Shown piece by piece: positions 23,552 to 31,318 of a stretch of DNA of 64,000 nt. Under the pieces are notes generated by a model. It made no database searches and was not told the DNA's origin. It saw only the letters and a list, made by a program, of their open reading frames with translations. The translations under genes were made by a program, and so were the position numbers. How positions within the stretch are numbered: position 1 is the stretch's first letter; each line of letters begins with the position of its first letter. The DNA lies in contig JBKBJT010000017.1 of NCBI GenBank assembly GCA_046294345.1, positions 1-64,000 of the forward strand, read 5' to 3'. This stretch comes from Ferrovibrio sp046294345 (GTDB taxonomy: Bacteria; Pseudomonadota; Alphaproteobacteria; Ferrovibrionales; Ferrovibrionaceae).

Positions 23552-25837
23552 ATGTTGCGGTCGATAAGAAGCCGGATCATTTTCGCCCTCCTGATCCCGA
23601 GCCTGGCGCTGCTCGGTTTTGCCGGCCTGGTGATCCAGGACCGGCTGGACAAACTGCACCAGGCCGAGGCCGTGCAGGCTCTGGCCGGTTATGCCGTGGC
23701 GGCGAGTGCCTTCGTCGATGAATTGCAAAAGGAGCGCGGCGGCTCGGCCCTGTTCCTTGGCAGCGGCGGCAAGCAGTTCGGATCGGAATTGCAGGCCCAG
23801 CGCACCCGCACCGATGCGGCGCGGAGCAAACTGGCGGCGGTGCTGCCGCAGCTGACAGCGGGCGACCTCGCCACGGCGGCCAAGCAGAGCCAGCAGGCCA
23901 TGACGCAACTGGACGGCACGCGGCGCGGCATCGACGCACTGACCCTGCCGGGGCCACAATCCTTCGCCTTTTACACCACCGCCATCATGGCCCAGCTCGA
24001 CGTGATCGGGCGCGCGATCCATGCCAGCGACGATGCCAACATCAGCCGCGCAACCCAGGCTTATTATTCCCTGCTGCAGGGCAAGGAACTGGCCGGACAG
24101 GAACGCGGCCAGGCCGCAGGCGCCTTCGCCGCCGGGAAATTCGAGCCGGCAGTCTATCGCCGCGTGATCGCGCTGGCGGCATTGCAGACCCAGATGCTGG
24201 ACGAAGCCGCCCGCATCGCCGCGCCGGCGCCGGCCGCATTGCTGCAGCGCCTGCCCGCCGAGGCCGAGCAGGCCGGCGTGAGCAATTTCCGCCGCATCGC
24301 GCAGGACAGCGTCAATACCGGCAACACGGGCGACGTGGCCGCGCCGGCCTGGTTCGCCGCGATGACCCGTTATATCGACCGCATGAAAGCGGTGGAGGAA
24401 GCCATGAGCGCCGATCTGCTGGCGCGGGCCGACGAGATGCGCGGCGAGGCCATGCGCCAGACCACGCTGGCAGGCGGCACGATTGCCGCTTTGCTGCTGC
24501 TGACCGCCGTGATCGGCACGCTGTTCGTGCGTGCGATCACCGGGCCGCTGAGCAAACTGACCGGCGTTATGCACCGGCTGGCGGGCGGCGACCTGGCCTG
24601 CGACATCCCCGCGCTGGAACGGCGCGACGAACTGGGCGCCATGGCGAAAGCCGTGCAGGTGTTCAAGAAGAATGCCGAGGAGAAGGTCGTGCTGGAACAG
24701 ACAGCCGAAGACCAGCGGCGCGCCTCGGAGCAGCGCCGGCAGGAACGCGAAAGGCGCGAGGCTGCGGCGGCGGCAGAGATCGCCGATCTGTGCGAACGCG
24801 TGGCCGAGGGCGACCTGAGCGGCCGGCTGAACGAGGCCGGCAAGGACGGCTTCCTGCTGACGCTGAGCCAGCGGCTGAACCGCCTGACCGCGTCGCTGCA
24901 TGGCATCACCGACGAGCTGGCCGGCAGCATGACGGCGATGAGCAACGGCGACCTGACCCGCAAGATCACCGGCGATTACCACGGCGTGTTCGGCGAGCTG
25001 AAGTCCGGCGCCAACGGCATGGCGGCGCGGTTGACCGACCTGGCCGGCCGGCTGGCCGCCAATGCCGCCACCGTGCGCGATGCCGCCAGCGAGATCTCGG
25101 CCGGCAGCAGCGACCTGGCCGCACGTACCGAAAGCCAGGCGGCGAGCCTGGAGCAGACCGCGGCCTCGATGCAGCAGGTGACTGCCACCGTGCGGCAGAA
25201 TGCGGATAACGCGCAGGAAGCCAGCCGGCTGGCGCTGGAGGCGCGCGGCAGCGCCGAACAGGGCGGGCAGGTGGTGCATGATGCCGTCGATGCCGTGCAG
25301 CGCATCGAGCACAGCGCACGCAAGATTTCCGACATCATTGGCCTGATCGACGAGATTGCCTTCCAGACCAACCTGCTGGCGCTCAATGCCTCGGTCGAAG
25401 CGGCGCGGGCGGGTGAGGCAGGCAAGGGCTTTGCCGTGGTGGCGCAGGAGGTGCGCGCCCTGGCGCAGCGCAGCGCCAATGCATCAAAGGACATCAAAGG
25501 CCTGATCCAGGAATCGAATGCCCAGGTGCGGACCGGCGCCGAACTGGTGCAGCGCACCGGCGAACAACTGAGCGGCATCGTGGATTCGATTGCCCGCGTC
25601 TCGGACATCGTGGCCGAGATCGCCGGCGCCTCGAAGGAACAGGCCACCGGGCTGGAGCAGATCAACGCCGCCGTCGGCCAGATGGACGAGATGACCCAGC
25701 GCAATGGCGCGCTGGTGGAGCAGACCTCGGCCTCGGCCCAGGCCCTGGCCGGTCAGGCCCGCGACCTGGCCGAACTGGTCGGCTTCTTCCGCACCCGGGC
25801 CCCGACGCAGCCGCCGAGCCTGCGGCGCGTGGCGTGA
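23552..25837 (+). CDS. Methyl-accepting chemotaxis protein with NIT (nitrate/nitrite-sensing) domain
   Basis: A 761-residue chemoreceptor. A first membrane helix (about 9-28) precedes a periplasmic helical domain of about 270 residues with the NIT signature FVDELQKERGGSALFL and the paired QRTRTDAARSKLAAVL. A second helix (about 305-325) leads into HAMP and a second HAMP-like repeat, then the signalling hairpin around EIAFQTNLLALNASVEAA. It lacks the C-terminal W-x-x-F tether found in the upstream receptor, so its methylation probably depends on neighbours in the array. NIT domains are predicted to sense nitrate or nitrite; the ligand here is untested. Confidence 0.92.
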   Translation: MLRSIRSRIIFALLIPSLALLGFAGLVIQDRLDKLHQAEAVQALAGYAVAASAFVDELQKERGGSALFLGSGGKQFGSELQAQRTRTDAARSKLAAVLPQLTAGDLATAAKQSQQAMTQLDGTRRGIDALTLPGPQSFAFYTTAIMAQLDVIGRAIHASDDANISRATQAYYSLLQGKELAGQERGQAAGAFAAGKFEPAVYRRVIALAALQTQMLDEAARIAAPAPAALLQRLPAEAEQAGVSNFRRIAQDSVNTGNTGDVAAPAWFAAMTRYIDRMKAVEEAMSADLLARADEMRGEAMRQTTLAGGTIAALLLLTAVIGTLFVRAITGPLSKLTGVMHRLAGGDLACDIPALERRDELGAMAKAVQVFKKNAEEKVVLEQTAEDQRRASEQRRQERERREAAAAAEIADLCERVAEGDLSGRLNEAGKDGFLLTLSQRLNRLTASLHGITDELAGSMTAMSNGDLTRKITGDYHGVFGELKSGANGMAARLTDLAGRLAANAATVRDAASEISAGSSDLAARTESQAASLEQTAASMQQVTATVRQNADNAQEASRLALEARGSAEQGGQVVHDAVDAVQRIEHSARKISDIIGLIDEIAFQTNLLALNASVEAARAGEAGKGFAVVAQEVRALAQRSANASKDIKGLIQESNAQVRTGAELVQRTGEQLSGIVDSIARVSDIVAEIAGASKEQATGLEQINAAVGQMDEMTQRNGALVEQTSASAQALAGQARDLAELVGFFRTRAPTQPPSLRRVA

Positions 25838-25840
25838 GTC

Positions 25841-28009
25841 TTATTCGGCGGCAGCGGTGCGGCGCTGCTGGCGGATCAGTTTGACGATTTCGCTGGCGGC
25901 CTGCGGGATGTTGGTGCCCGGGCCGTAGATGCCGGCCACGCCGGCTGAACGCAGGAAATCGTAATCCTGCGGCGGAATCACACCGCCGGTGATGACGAGG
26001 ATGTCGCTGGCGCCCTGCTTCTTCAGCGCCTCGATAAGCTGCGGCACCAGCGTCTTGTGGCCGGCGGCCTGGCTGGACACGCCGATCACATGCACGTCGT
26101 TTTCGATGGCGTCCTTGGCGGCTTCTTCCGGCGTCTGGAACAGCGGGCCCACATCGACGTCGAAGCCCAGATCGGCGAAGGCGGTGGCGATCACCTTGGC
26201 GCCGCGGTCATGGCCGTCCTGGCCCAGCTTGACCACCAGCATGCGCGGGCGGCGGCCTTCCTCGGCGGCGAAGGCCTGGATGTCCTTCTGGATCTGCATG
26301 AAGCCCTCGTCATTGGCATAGGCCGCCCCGTAGACGCCGGAGATCGAACGGATGGTGGCCTGGTGGCGGGTGAAGACGCGCTCCATGGCATCCGACATCT
26401 CGCCCACGGTGACGCGAGCGCGCGCCGCCTGCACACAGAGCTCGAGCAGGTTGGCCTTGCCGGCCGCGCCTGCCTCAAGCGCCCTGATGGCGGCTTCGGC
26501 CCTGGCCTTGTCGCGGGTGTTGCGGATGGTCTTGAGCCGCGCCACCTGCTGCTCGCGCACGCGGGTGTTATCGACTTCCAGAAGCTCGGGGACGTCCTGG
26601 CTGGCGGCGCGGTATTTGTTGACGCCGACGATCACATCCTCGCCGCGATCCACCCGGGCCTGGCGGCGGGCGGCGGCCTCCTCGATCTTCAGCTTGGGCA
26701 TGCCGCTTTCGACCGCCTTGGTCATGCCGCCCATGGCCTCGACTTCCTGGATCAGCGCCCAGGCATGGGTGACCAGCGCATGGGTGAGCGCCTCGACGTA
26801 ATACGAGCCGCCGAGCGGATCGACCACCTTGGTGACGTAGCTTTCTTCCTGGATGATCAGCTGGGTGTTGCGCGCGATGCGGGCGGAGAATTCGGTGGGC
26901 AAAGCGATGGCTTCGTCCAGCGCGTTGGTATGCAGCGACTGCGTGCCGCCCAGCACGGCCGCCATCGCCTCGATGGCCGTGCGCACCACGTTGTTATAGG
27001 GGTCCTGCTCGGTGAGCGAGACGCCCGAGGTCTGGCAATGGGTGCGCAGCATCAGCGACCCGGCCTTCTTCGGGTTGAACTGCTTCATGATGCGCGCCCA
27101 CAAAAAGCGCGCGGCGCGCAGCTTGGCGATCTCCATGAAGAAGTTCATGCCGATGGCGAAGAAGAAGCTCAGACGCCCGGCGAAGGCATCGACATCGAGG
27201 CCCGAATTGATCGCCGTGCGCACGTATTCCAGGCCATCGGCCAGGGTGAAGGCCAGTTCCTGCACGGCGGTCGCGCCGGCTTCCTGCATGTGGTAGCCGG
27301 AAATCGAGATGGAGTTGAACTTCGGCATATGCTGCGCGGTATAGCCGATGATGTCCGAGATAATCCGCATGCTGGGCGCGGGCGGATAGATATAGGTGTT
27401 GCGCACCATGAATTCTTTCAGAATGTCATTCTGAATGGTGCCCGAGAGCTGGTCGGGCTTCACGCCCTGCTCTTCCGCCGCCACGATGTAGCAGGCCAGC
27501 ACGGGCAGCACGGCGCCGTTCATGGTCATCGACACGCTCATCTTGTCGAGCGGGATGCCGTCGAACAGGATCTTCATGTCCTCGATGGAATCGATGGCGA
27601 CGCCGGCCTTGCCGACATCGCCGACCACACGCGGATGATCGGAATCGTAGCCGCGATGGGTGGCGAGATCGAAGGCGACAGAGACGCCTTGCTGGCCGGC
27701 GGCGAGATTCTTGCGATAGAAGGCGTTGGATTCTTCCGCCGTGGAGAAGCCGGCATACTGGCGGATCGTCCAGGGCCGGTTGGCATACATGGTGCCGCGC
27801 ACGCCGCGCGTGAAGGGATCGAAGCCCGGCAGGGAATTGAGCGTCTCCAGGCCTTCGAGGTCGGCGGCGGTGTAGAGCGGCTTGACCGCGATGCCTTCGG
27901 GGGTCTGCCACAGCAGCTCGGAGAGCGGTTTGTCGCCCAGTTCCTTCTGGGCCATTTTCGCCCAGGCCTCGGGAAAATTCGGCGCGGTCGTCTCGGTCAT
28001 GTCTCGCAT
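25841..28009 (-). CDS. scpA: Methylmalonyl-CoA mutase (adenosylcobalamin-dependent)
   Basis: A 722-residue single-chain mutase, the usual length. The N-terminal substrate barrel contains RPWTIRQYAGFSTAEESNAF and RNTYIYPPAPSMRII. The C-terminal B12 domain contains the base-off motif D-G-H-D-R-G (DxHxxG) with the cobalt-ligand histidine. It interconverts methylmalonyl-CoA and succinyl-CoA in propionate and branched-chain catabolism. No epimerase, MeaB chaperone or propionyl-CoA carboxylase gene is adjacent. The ATG at 28009 follows GGAG 6 nt upstream. A promoter-like TTGACA-16-CATACT lies about 55-80 nt upstream. Confidence 0.97.
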   Translation of the reverse strand: MRDMTETTAPNFPEAWAKMAQKELGDKPLSELLWQTPEGIAVKPLYTAADLEGLETLNSLPGFDPFTRGVRGTMYANRPWTIRQYAGFSTAEESNAFYRKNLAAGQQGVSVAFDLATHRGYDSDHPRVVGDVGKAGVAIDSIEDMKILFDGIPLDKMSVSMTMNGAVLPVLACYIVAAEEQGVKPDQLSGTIQNDILKEFMVRNTYIYPPAPSMRIISDIIGYTAQHMPKFNSISISGYHMQEAGATAVQELAFTLADGLEYVRTAINSGLDVDAFAGRLSFFFAIGMNFFMEIAKLRAARFLWARIMKQFNPKKAGSLMLRTHCQTSGVSLTEQDPYNNVVRTAIEAMAAVLGGTQSLHTNALDEAIALPTEFSARIARNTQLIIQEESYVTKVVDPLGGSYYVEALTHALVTHAWALIQEVEAMGGMTKAVESGMPKLKIEEAAARRQARVDRGEDVIVGVNKYRAASQDVPELLEVDNTRVREQQVARLKTIRNTRDKARAEAAIRALEAGAAGKANLLELCVQAARARVTVGEMSDAMERVFTRHQATIRSISGVYGAAYANDEGFMQIQKDIQAFAAEEGRRPRMLVVKLGQDGHDRGAKVIATAFADLGFDVDVGPLFQTPEEAAKDAIENDVHVIGVSSQAAGHKTLVPQLIEALKKQGASDILVITGGVIPPQDYDFLRSAGVAGIYGPGTNIPQAASEIVKLIRQQRRTAAAE

Positions 28010-28064
28010 CCCACTCTCCGCAGGCGTGCTGTACGGAAATCTCCGTTGCTGCGGTGCAAAACCC

Positions 28065-28092
28065 AGTATGGCCGGCTTTTAACCCCTGTCAA
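28065..28092 (-). promoter_or_regulatory. Sigma-70-like promoter for scpA
   Basis: On the minus strand TTGACA (28087-28092) and CATACT (28065-28070) are separated by 16 nt and lie 56-83 nt before the scpA start. An inverted repeat ACGGA-AATC-TCCGT falls in the expected 5' leader. Confidence 0.5.
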
Positions 28093-28346
28093 TTTGACGC
28101 CCCGGAATTCCCCGGCAATTCACAGCGCCCGATTGTGCCGTCGCCGCGATTTGGCGGGCCAATGCGGGCGAAATCCGCCGCCGTCGCGTCGTTTGCACAT
28201 CGGTTTCCGCCGTTTTGCGATGGTTTTGATGTGTTAAGCCATTGAAAAATCACAAACGGACATAATGCGGCGGCAAAAATCAGAGCCGCAACCGATATTA
28301 GAACAATATAGCAACGAAGGGGCGGCTTGGCAAGCCCGGGCCGCAC

Positions 28347-28369
28347 CTCTGGCCGAAACACGGGTTGCC
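28347..28369 (+). repeat. Direct repeat flanking toxin-antitoxin module, left copy
   Basis: A 23-nt sequence beginning CTCTGGCCGAAACACGGG. It recurs at 29391-29413 in the same orientation with one mismatch (T at 28366, C at 29410). The pair brackets the toxin and antitoxin genes, with the copies 1,044 nt apart. Confidence 0.8.
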
Positions 28370-28407
28370 TCCATGAGGCCGATGGGCCTTGACCCGCGAC
28401 TCAAAAT

Positions 28408-28423
28408 ATGGAAAATTCTCCAT
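28408..28423. promoter_or_regulatory. Candidate antitoxin operator palindrome
   Basis: A 16-nt palindrome with arms ATGGA and TCCAT around AATT, imperfect at one base pair. It lies 75-90 nt upstream of the first start codon of the toxin-antitoxin unit, in AT-rich DNA, where HigA-type antitoxins usually bind. Confidence 0.4.
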
Positions 28424-28497
28424 GCCGCTCAAGACGGCCAATAAAGAACTAATGCGCCCTTAAAAAGCATAAAAAACGACGCAGCAGGAGAACCTTC

Positions 28498-28590
28498 ATG
28501 AGCATGCAAAAGCACATACGGAAATATAAACATGCCAAGAGAGCTTCTATTCGTCGGCGGCGCCAGGAAAGAGTTTCTGGCGCTGCCTAA
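28498..28590 (+). CDS. Possible 30-residue basic leader peptide overlapping the toxin start
   Basis: An ATG at 28498 follows the best ribosome site of this locus (GCAGGAGAACCTTC). It opens a 30-codon frame for a very basic peptide (begins MSMQKHIRKYKHAKRA and contains a run of four arginines) ending at TAA 28590. The toxin ATG at 28532 lies inside it in another frame and has only a weak GGAA. The frame could therefore be a translational leader that couples or limits toxin synthesis, or an accidental frame. No similarity was recognised. Confidence 0.35.
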   Translation: MSMQKHIRKYKHAKRASIRRRRQERVSGAA

Positions 28591-28894
28591 GGCAACGCAG
28601 CGCGACTTTGGACACGGATTATGGCTGGCACAGAAGGGCGATACGCCCGGCTTCGCGAAAGCGCTGAAAGGTTTCGGCGATGCCGGCGTTCTGGAACTGC
28701 GCGACGATCACAAGGGCGAGACCTATCGCGCAGTTTATACGGTGCGGTTCGCTGACGCCGTCTATGTGCTGGCAGCTTTCCACAAGAAAGCCAAATCGGG
28801 CATCGACCTGCCCCAACGAGACAAGGACCTGATCCGGCAACGCCTGACTCAGGCCAGAGAGATGCATGAAAAGGCCGCCCGCCGCCGCGAATAG
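28532..28894 (+). CDS. HigB/RelE-superfamily toxin (phage Gp49-like)
   Basis: A 120-residue protein of the Gp49/HigB group: RELLFVGGARKEFLALP at the N-terminus, the core YRAVYTVRFADAVYVLAAFHKKAKSGI, and a basic C-terminal helix. HigB toxins cleave mRNA on the ribosome. The closing KKAKSG with nearby Arg and His residues fits this fold. An XRE-type antitoxin gene follows 48 nt downstream, giving the toxin-first order typical of higBA. The weak ribosome site and the overlapping leader frame may keep toxin synthesis low. Confidence 0.88.
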   Translation: MPRELLFVGGARKEFLALPKATQRDFGHGLWLAQKGDTPGFAKALKGFGDAGVLELRDDHKGETYRAVYTVRFADAVYVLAAFHKKAKSGIDLPQRDKDLIRQRLTQAREMHEKAARRRE

Positions 28895-28942
28895 CTGTTT
28901 GCGGGTCGCCTTCAAACGGATGGAGCCCGGTTCGCCCGGGAT

Positions 28943-29380
28943 ATGCGTATGAAGACCGGAACCCGAAACCTGCCTGATCATGCCTTCCGCAACATCGGCC
29001 TGCCCGATGCGGAAATCCTGCTGGTGAAATCGGAACTCAATGCCGCCATCAAGGCCGGCATTGCCAAGGCCGGCTGGACCCAGAAGCAGGCCGGCGAGGC
29101 GCTGGGCTGGAGCCAGCCCGACATTTCCAAGATCATGAACGACCGCTTCGTGCAGCACAGCATCGACCGTCTGCTGAAAGCCGCCCTCGATCTGGGCCTG
29201 ACTGTGTCTTTCGGCATCGATCTGCCGGCAAAGAAGACCGAGGCCGGTCGCGTCGCCCTGATTGAAGCCCCGGCCGCGCCGCGTGCGTCATCGGCGCGCC
29301 CCGCTGCAAAACCCGCTGCCAAGCGCCGCAAGGGCGGACCGGCGGCACGGATCGCATCATCCCTGGCGGCAGCGGAATAG
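28943..29380 (+). CDS. XRE-family antitoxin (HigA-like)
   Basis: A 145-residue protein. Residues about 35-85 form a helix-turn-helix of the HigA2/XRE type: AGWTQKQAGEALGWSQPDISKIMN, split around the turn, followed by the dimerising LLKAALDLGLTVSFGI. The C-terminal 45 residues are an Ala/Pro/Lys-rich tail (RPAAKPAAKRRKG) not typical of short HigA proteins. It should neutralise the upstream toxin and repress the operon. Either ATG at 28943 or 28949 could be used. Confidence 0.88.
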   Translation: MRMKTGTRNLPDHAFRNIGLPDAEILLVKSELNAAIKAGIAKAGWTQKQAGEALGWSQPDISKIMNDRFVQHSIDRLLKAALDLGLTVSFGIDLPAKKTEAGRVALIEAPAAPRASSARPAAKPAAKRRKGGPAARIASSLAAAE

Positions 29381-29390
29381 CGCCGGCCGG

Positions 29391-29413
29391 CTCTGGCCGA
29401 AACACGGGTCGCC
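29391..29413 (+). repeat. Direct repeat flanking toxin-antitoxin module, right copy
   Basis: The second copy of the 23-nt repeat starting CTCTGGCCGAAACACGGG lies 10 nt after the antitoxin stop and 16 nt before the ModE-like gene. It differs from the left copy at one base. Confidence 0.8.
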
Positions 29414-29429
29414 ATGCTGTAGTCCGCCC

Positions 29430-29831
29430 ATGGCCAAGAGCGCGAATACAAAGACCCCCGCGAAAACCGCGACCCGGAAACCCGCCGCCAAGACAATGGC
29501 CGCCCGCCTGCGCGTGGTGCTGGCGCCCGATGTGTTCCTGGGGCCGGGCAAGGCCGACCTGCTGGAGGGCATCGCCGAGACCGGCTCGATCTCGGCGGCG
29601 GGGCGGCGGCTGAACATGAGCTACAAACGCGCCTGGATGCTGGTGGAGACACTGAACGGCTATTTCGCCAAGCCGCTGGTGCAGGCTGCCACCGGCGGCA
29701 AGACCGGCGGCGGCGCGCGGCTGACGCCCCTGGGCGAAGACGTGCTGCGGCGTTATCGCCGCATGGCCGCCGCCACCGAGAAGGCCATCGCCGAAGATGT
29801 GGCGGCGCTGCGCAAGCAGCGGAAGAAATAG
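29430..29831 (+). CDS. ModE-N-like winged-helix transcriptional regulator
   Basis: A 133-residue protein. After a Lys/Ala/Thr-rich tail of about 25 residues comes a ModE/LysR-type winged helix: GPGKADLLEGIAETGSISAA, GRRLNMSYKRAWMLVETLN and GGGARLTPLGEDVL. It lacks the molybdate-binding MopI domains of full ModE, so an oxyanion response is not assured. An internal ATG at 29496 could give a shorter protein without the basic tail. It precedes a TauE/SafE transporter by 179 nt with a palindromic repeat between, and control of that transporter is plausible. The right copy of the 23-nt repeat sits in its leader. Confidence 0.85.
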   Translation: MAKSANTKTPAKTATRKPAAKTMAARLRVVLAPDVFLGPGKADLLEGIAETGSISAAGRRLNMSYKRAWMLVETLNGYFAKPLVQAATGGKTGGGARLTPLGEDVLRRYRRMAAATEKAIAEDVAALRKQRKK

Positions 29832-29838
29832 CGGCATT

Positions 29839-29926
29839 GTCATCCCGGCCAAACGCAGCGCGAGCCGGGATCCCATTATGATATGCGTCAGTAAAAATTG
29901 GGACCCCGGATCAAGTCCGGGGTGAC
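29839..29926. repeat. Two-hairpin palindromic element, copy C
   Basis: The left unit opens GTCATCCCGGCC and closes GCCGGGATCCCA (29839-29875). The AT-rich spacer is about 23 nt. The right unit (29899-29926) is the exact reverse complement of the 28-nt left unit of copy B. Outer ends are GTCA and TGAC, as in copy B. Confidence 0.85.
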
Positions 29927-30010
29927 GACCATGAGCAGAAGACACATCGCTATTGCCATCTGGCTATAACGGCCGTTATGGTCATCCCGACATAACGATC
30001 CGGGCCACCG

Positions 30011-30763
30011 ATGCCGTTCGACGATACCGCGCTGCTGGCGCTGCTGATCTTCCTGGCCGCCGCACTGTACAGCACGGTGGGCCATGCCGGCGCGTCGGGC
30101 TACATCGCCGCGATGGCGGTGGTGGGCGTGGCGCCGGCGGTGATGAAACCCACCGCGCTGACGCTGAACATCCTGGTCGCCAGCCTGGCCACCTTCCGCC
30201 TGTGGCGCGCCGGCCTGATCAATATCCGCGCCCTGCTGCCGCTGGTGGTGGTTTCCGTGCCCTGCGCCTTCATCGGCGGCGCGGTGCAGTTGCCGGTGGA
30301 GGCCTATCGCATCGCCGTGGGCGTGGTGCTGGCCGCCGCCGGCCTGCGACTGCTGATCGATCCGCGCGAGAAGGCCACCCAGAAAGGCGGCAGCGGGGAA
30401 GCGAAAATCCCGCTGCCCGCCGCGCTGGCCGGCGGCGCCGGCATCGGCCTGCTGTCGGGCCTGACCGGCACGGGCGGCGGCATCTTCCTGTCGCCCTTGC
30501 TGCTGCTGCTGGGCTGGGCCGGGGCGCGGCAGACGGCGGGACTGGCGGCGCCCTTCATCCTGGTGAATTCCATGTCTGGCCTGGCCGGCAATATCCTGTC
30601 GCTGCGGGCATTGCCCGAGGAACTGCCGATCTATGCCGGCGCCGCGCTGGTCGGCGCGCTGATCGGCACGCAATTGGTGATCCGCTGGTTGCCGGTGCGG
30701 CTGCTGCAGGGCCTGCTGGGCGCGGTGCTGCTGGTGGCGGCTATCAAACTGATCTTTACCTGA
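30011..30763 (+). CDS. TauE/SafE-family (TSUP) membrane transporter
   Basis: A 250-residue membrane protein with seven or eight helices arranged as two similar halves. Each half carries the family glycine signature: TVGHAGASGYIAAMAVVG near residue 20 and GLTGTGGGIFLSPLLLL near 155. TSUP proteins move sulfur or organosulfur anions such as sulfite, taurine products or sulfoacetate. The substrate here is unknown, and the neighbouring ModE-like regulator hints at an oxyanion. The ribosome site is weak. Confidence 0.88.
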   Translation: MPFDDTALLALLIFLAAALYSTVGHAGASGYIAAMAVVGVAPAVMKPTALTLNILVASLATFRLWRAGLINIRALLPLVVVSVPCAFIGGAVQLPVEAYRIAVGVVLAAAGLRLLIDPREKATQKGGSGEAKIPLPAALAGGAGIGLLSGLTGTGGGIFLSPLLLLLGWAGARQTAGLAAPFILVNSMSGLAGNILSLRALPEELPIYAGAALVGALIGTQLVIRWLPVRLLQGLLGAVLLVAAIKLIFT

Positions 30764-30862
30764 CCGCAGCGATACGGGGGCCGGTGGCCAATCTTATGCC
30801 GGTGGGTTGAGCCACCCGCGCACCCGGTCCTATACTGGCGGGCAAAACTGGAGCCTCCGTCC

Positions 30863-31300
30863 ATGTCCGCCCGCTTCGACCCTGGCCTTGCCGCCTGGGT
30901 CAGGCCCTTTGCCGAAAACCTGATCGGCCAGACCGCCTTCCACCGCTGGGCCGGGCTGGAGCTGCTGTCGGTCGCGCCGGGCCGCTCGGAAGTAGGCTTC
31001 ACGGCGGCGGGCGACATGCTGATCTACGGCCAGTATGTGCATGGCGGGGTGCTGAACGGCCTGCTGGAACCGCCGGCTCTGCTGGCCATGCTGGGCGATC
31101 TGCGCGAGGATGAGCATGCCATGACCGTGGACATCCATGTGCAGCATATCCGTTCCGTGCAGGCGGGCGAGCGCGTGAGCATGGCCGGCAGGCTGATCAA
31201 GCGCGGGCGCAGCACGGCCTTCTGCGAAGTGACGGCATCCGTGGGTGACATATTGTGCACCTCGGCGCGCATTACCAAGACCATCCAGGCAAAGAATTAA
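30863..31300 (+). CDS. PaaI-family hotdog thioesterase
   Basis: A 145-residue hotdog protein. The segment YGQYVHGGVLNGLLEPPALLAM holds the HGG turn and the acidic residue on the long helix used by PaaI-type acyl-CoA thioesterases. Strands MTVDIHVQHIRSVQAGERVSM and AFCEVTASVGDILC follow the fold. The acyl-CoA substrate is unknown. GGAG lies 9 nt before the ATG. The helicase gene begins 18 nt downstream and may be co-transcribed. Confidence 0.85.
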   Translation: MSARFDPGLAAWVRPFAENLIGQTAFHRWAGLELLSVAPGRSEVGFTAAGDMLIYGQYVHGGVLNGLLEPPALLAMLGDLREDEHAMTVDIHVQHIRSVQAGERVSMAGRLIKRGRSTAFCEVTASVGDILCTSARITKTIQAKN

Positions 31301-31318
31301 GTAGGGCAGGACGCGTTC

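Larger units (their letters stand above)
28010..28497. other. 488-nt intergenic region between scpA and the toxin-antitoxin module
   Basis: It holds the scpA promoter and a transcribed inverted repeat (ACGGA/TCCGT at 28033-28046), an AT-richer stretch at about 28225-28310, the left copy of the 23-bp direct repeat (28347-28369) and the palindrome at 28408-28423. No further gene was seen. A 90-codon minus-strand reading frame at 28089-28361 has no ribosome site and no recognisable similarity. Confidence 0.5.

Noticed and set aside
28010..28080. A cobalamin riboswitch before the B12-dependent mutase
   Set aside because: The leader is too short and lacks a B12-box-like conserved core; only a small inverted repeat is present.
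26057..28237. A 726-codon plus-strand frame opposite scpA
   Set aside because: It is antisense to a clear methylmalonyl-CoA mutase, has a His/Gly/Asp-rich composition typical of GC-rich shadow frames, and has no recognisable domain.
28089..28361. A 90-codon minus-strand frame before the toxin-antitoxin locus
   Set aside because: No ribosome site, no recognisable family, and it spans the AT-rich regulatory region.
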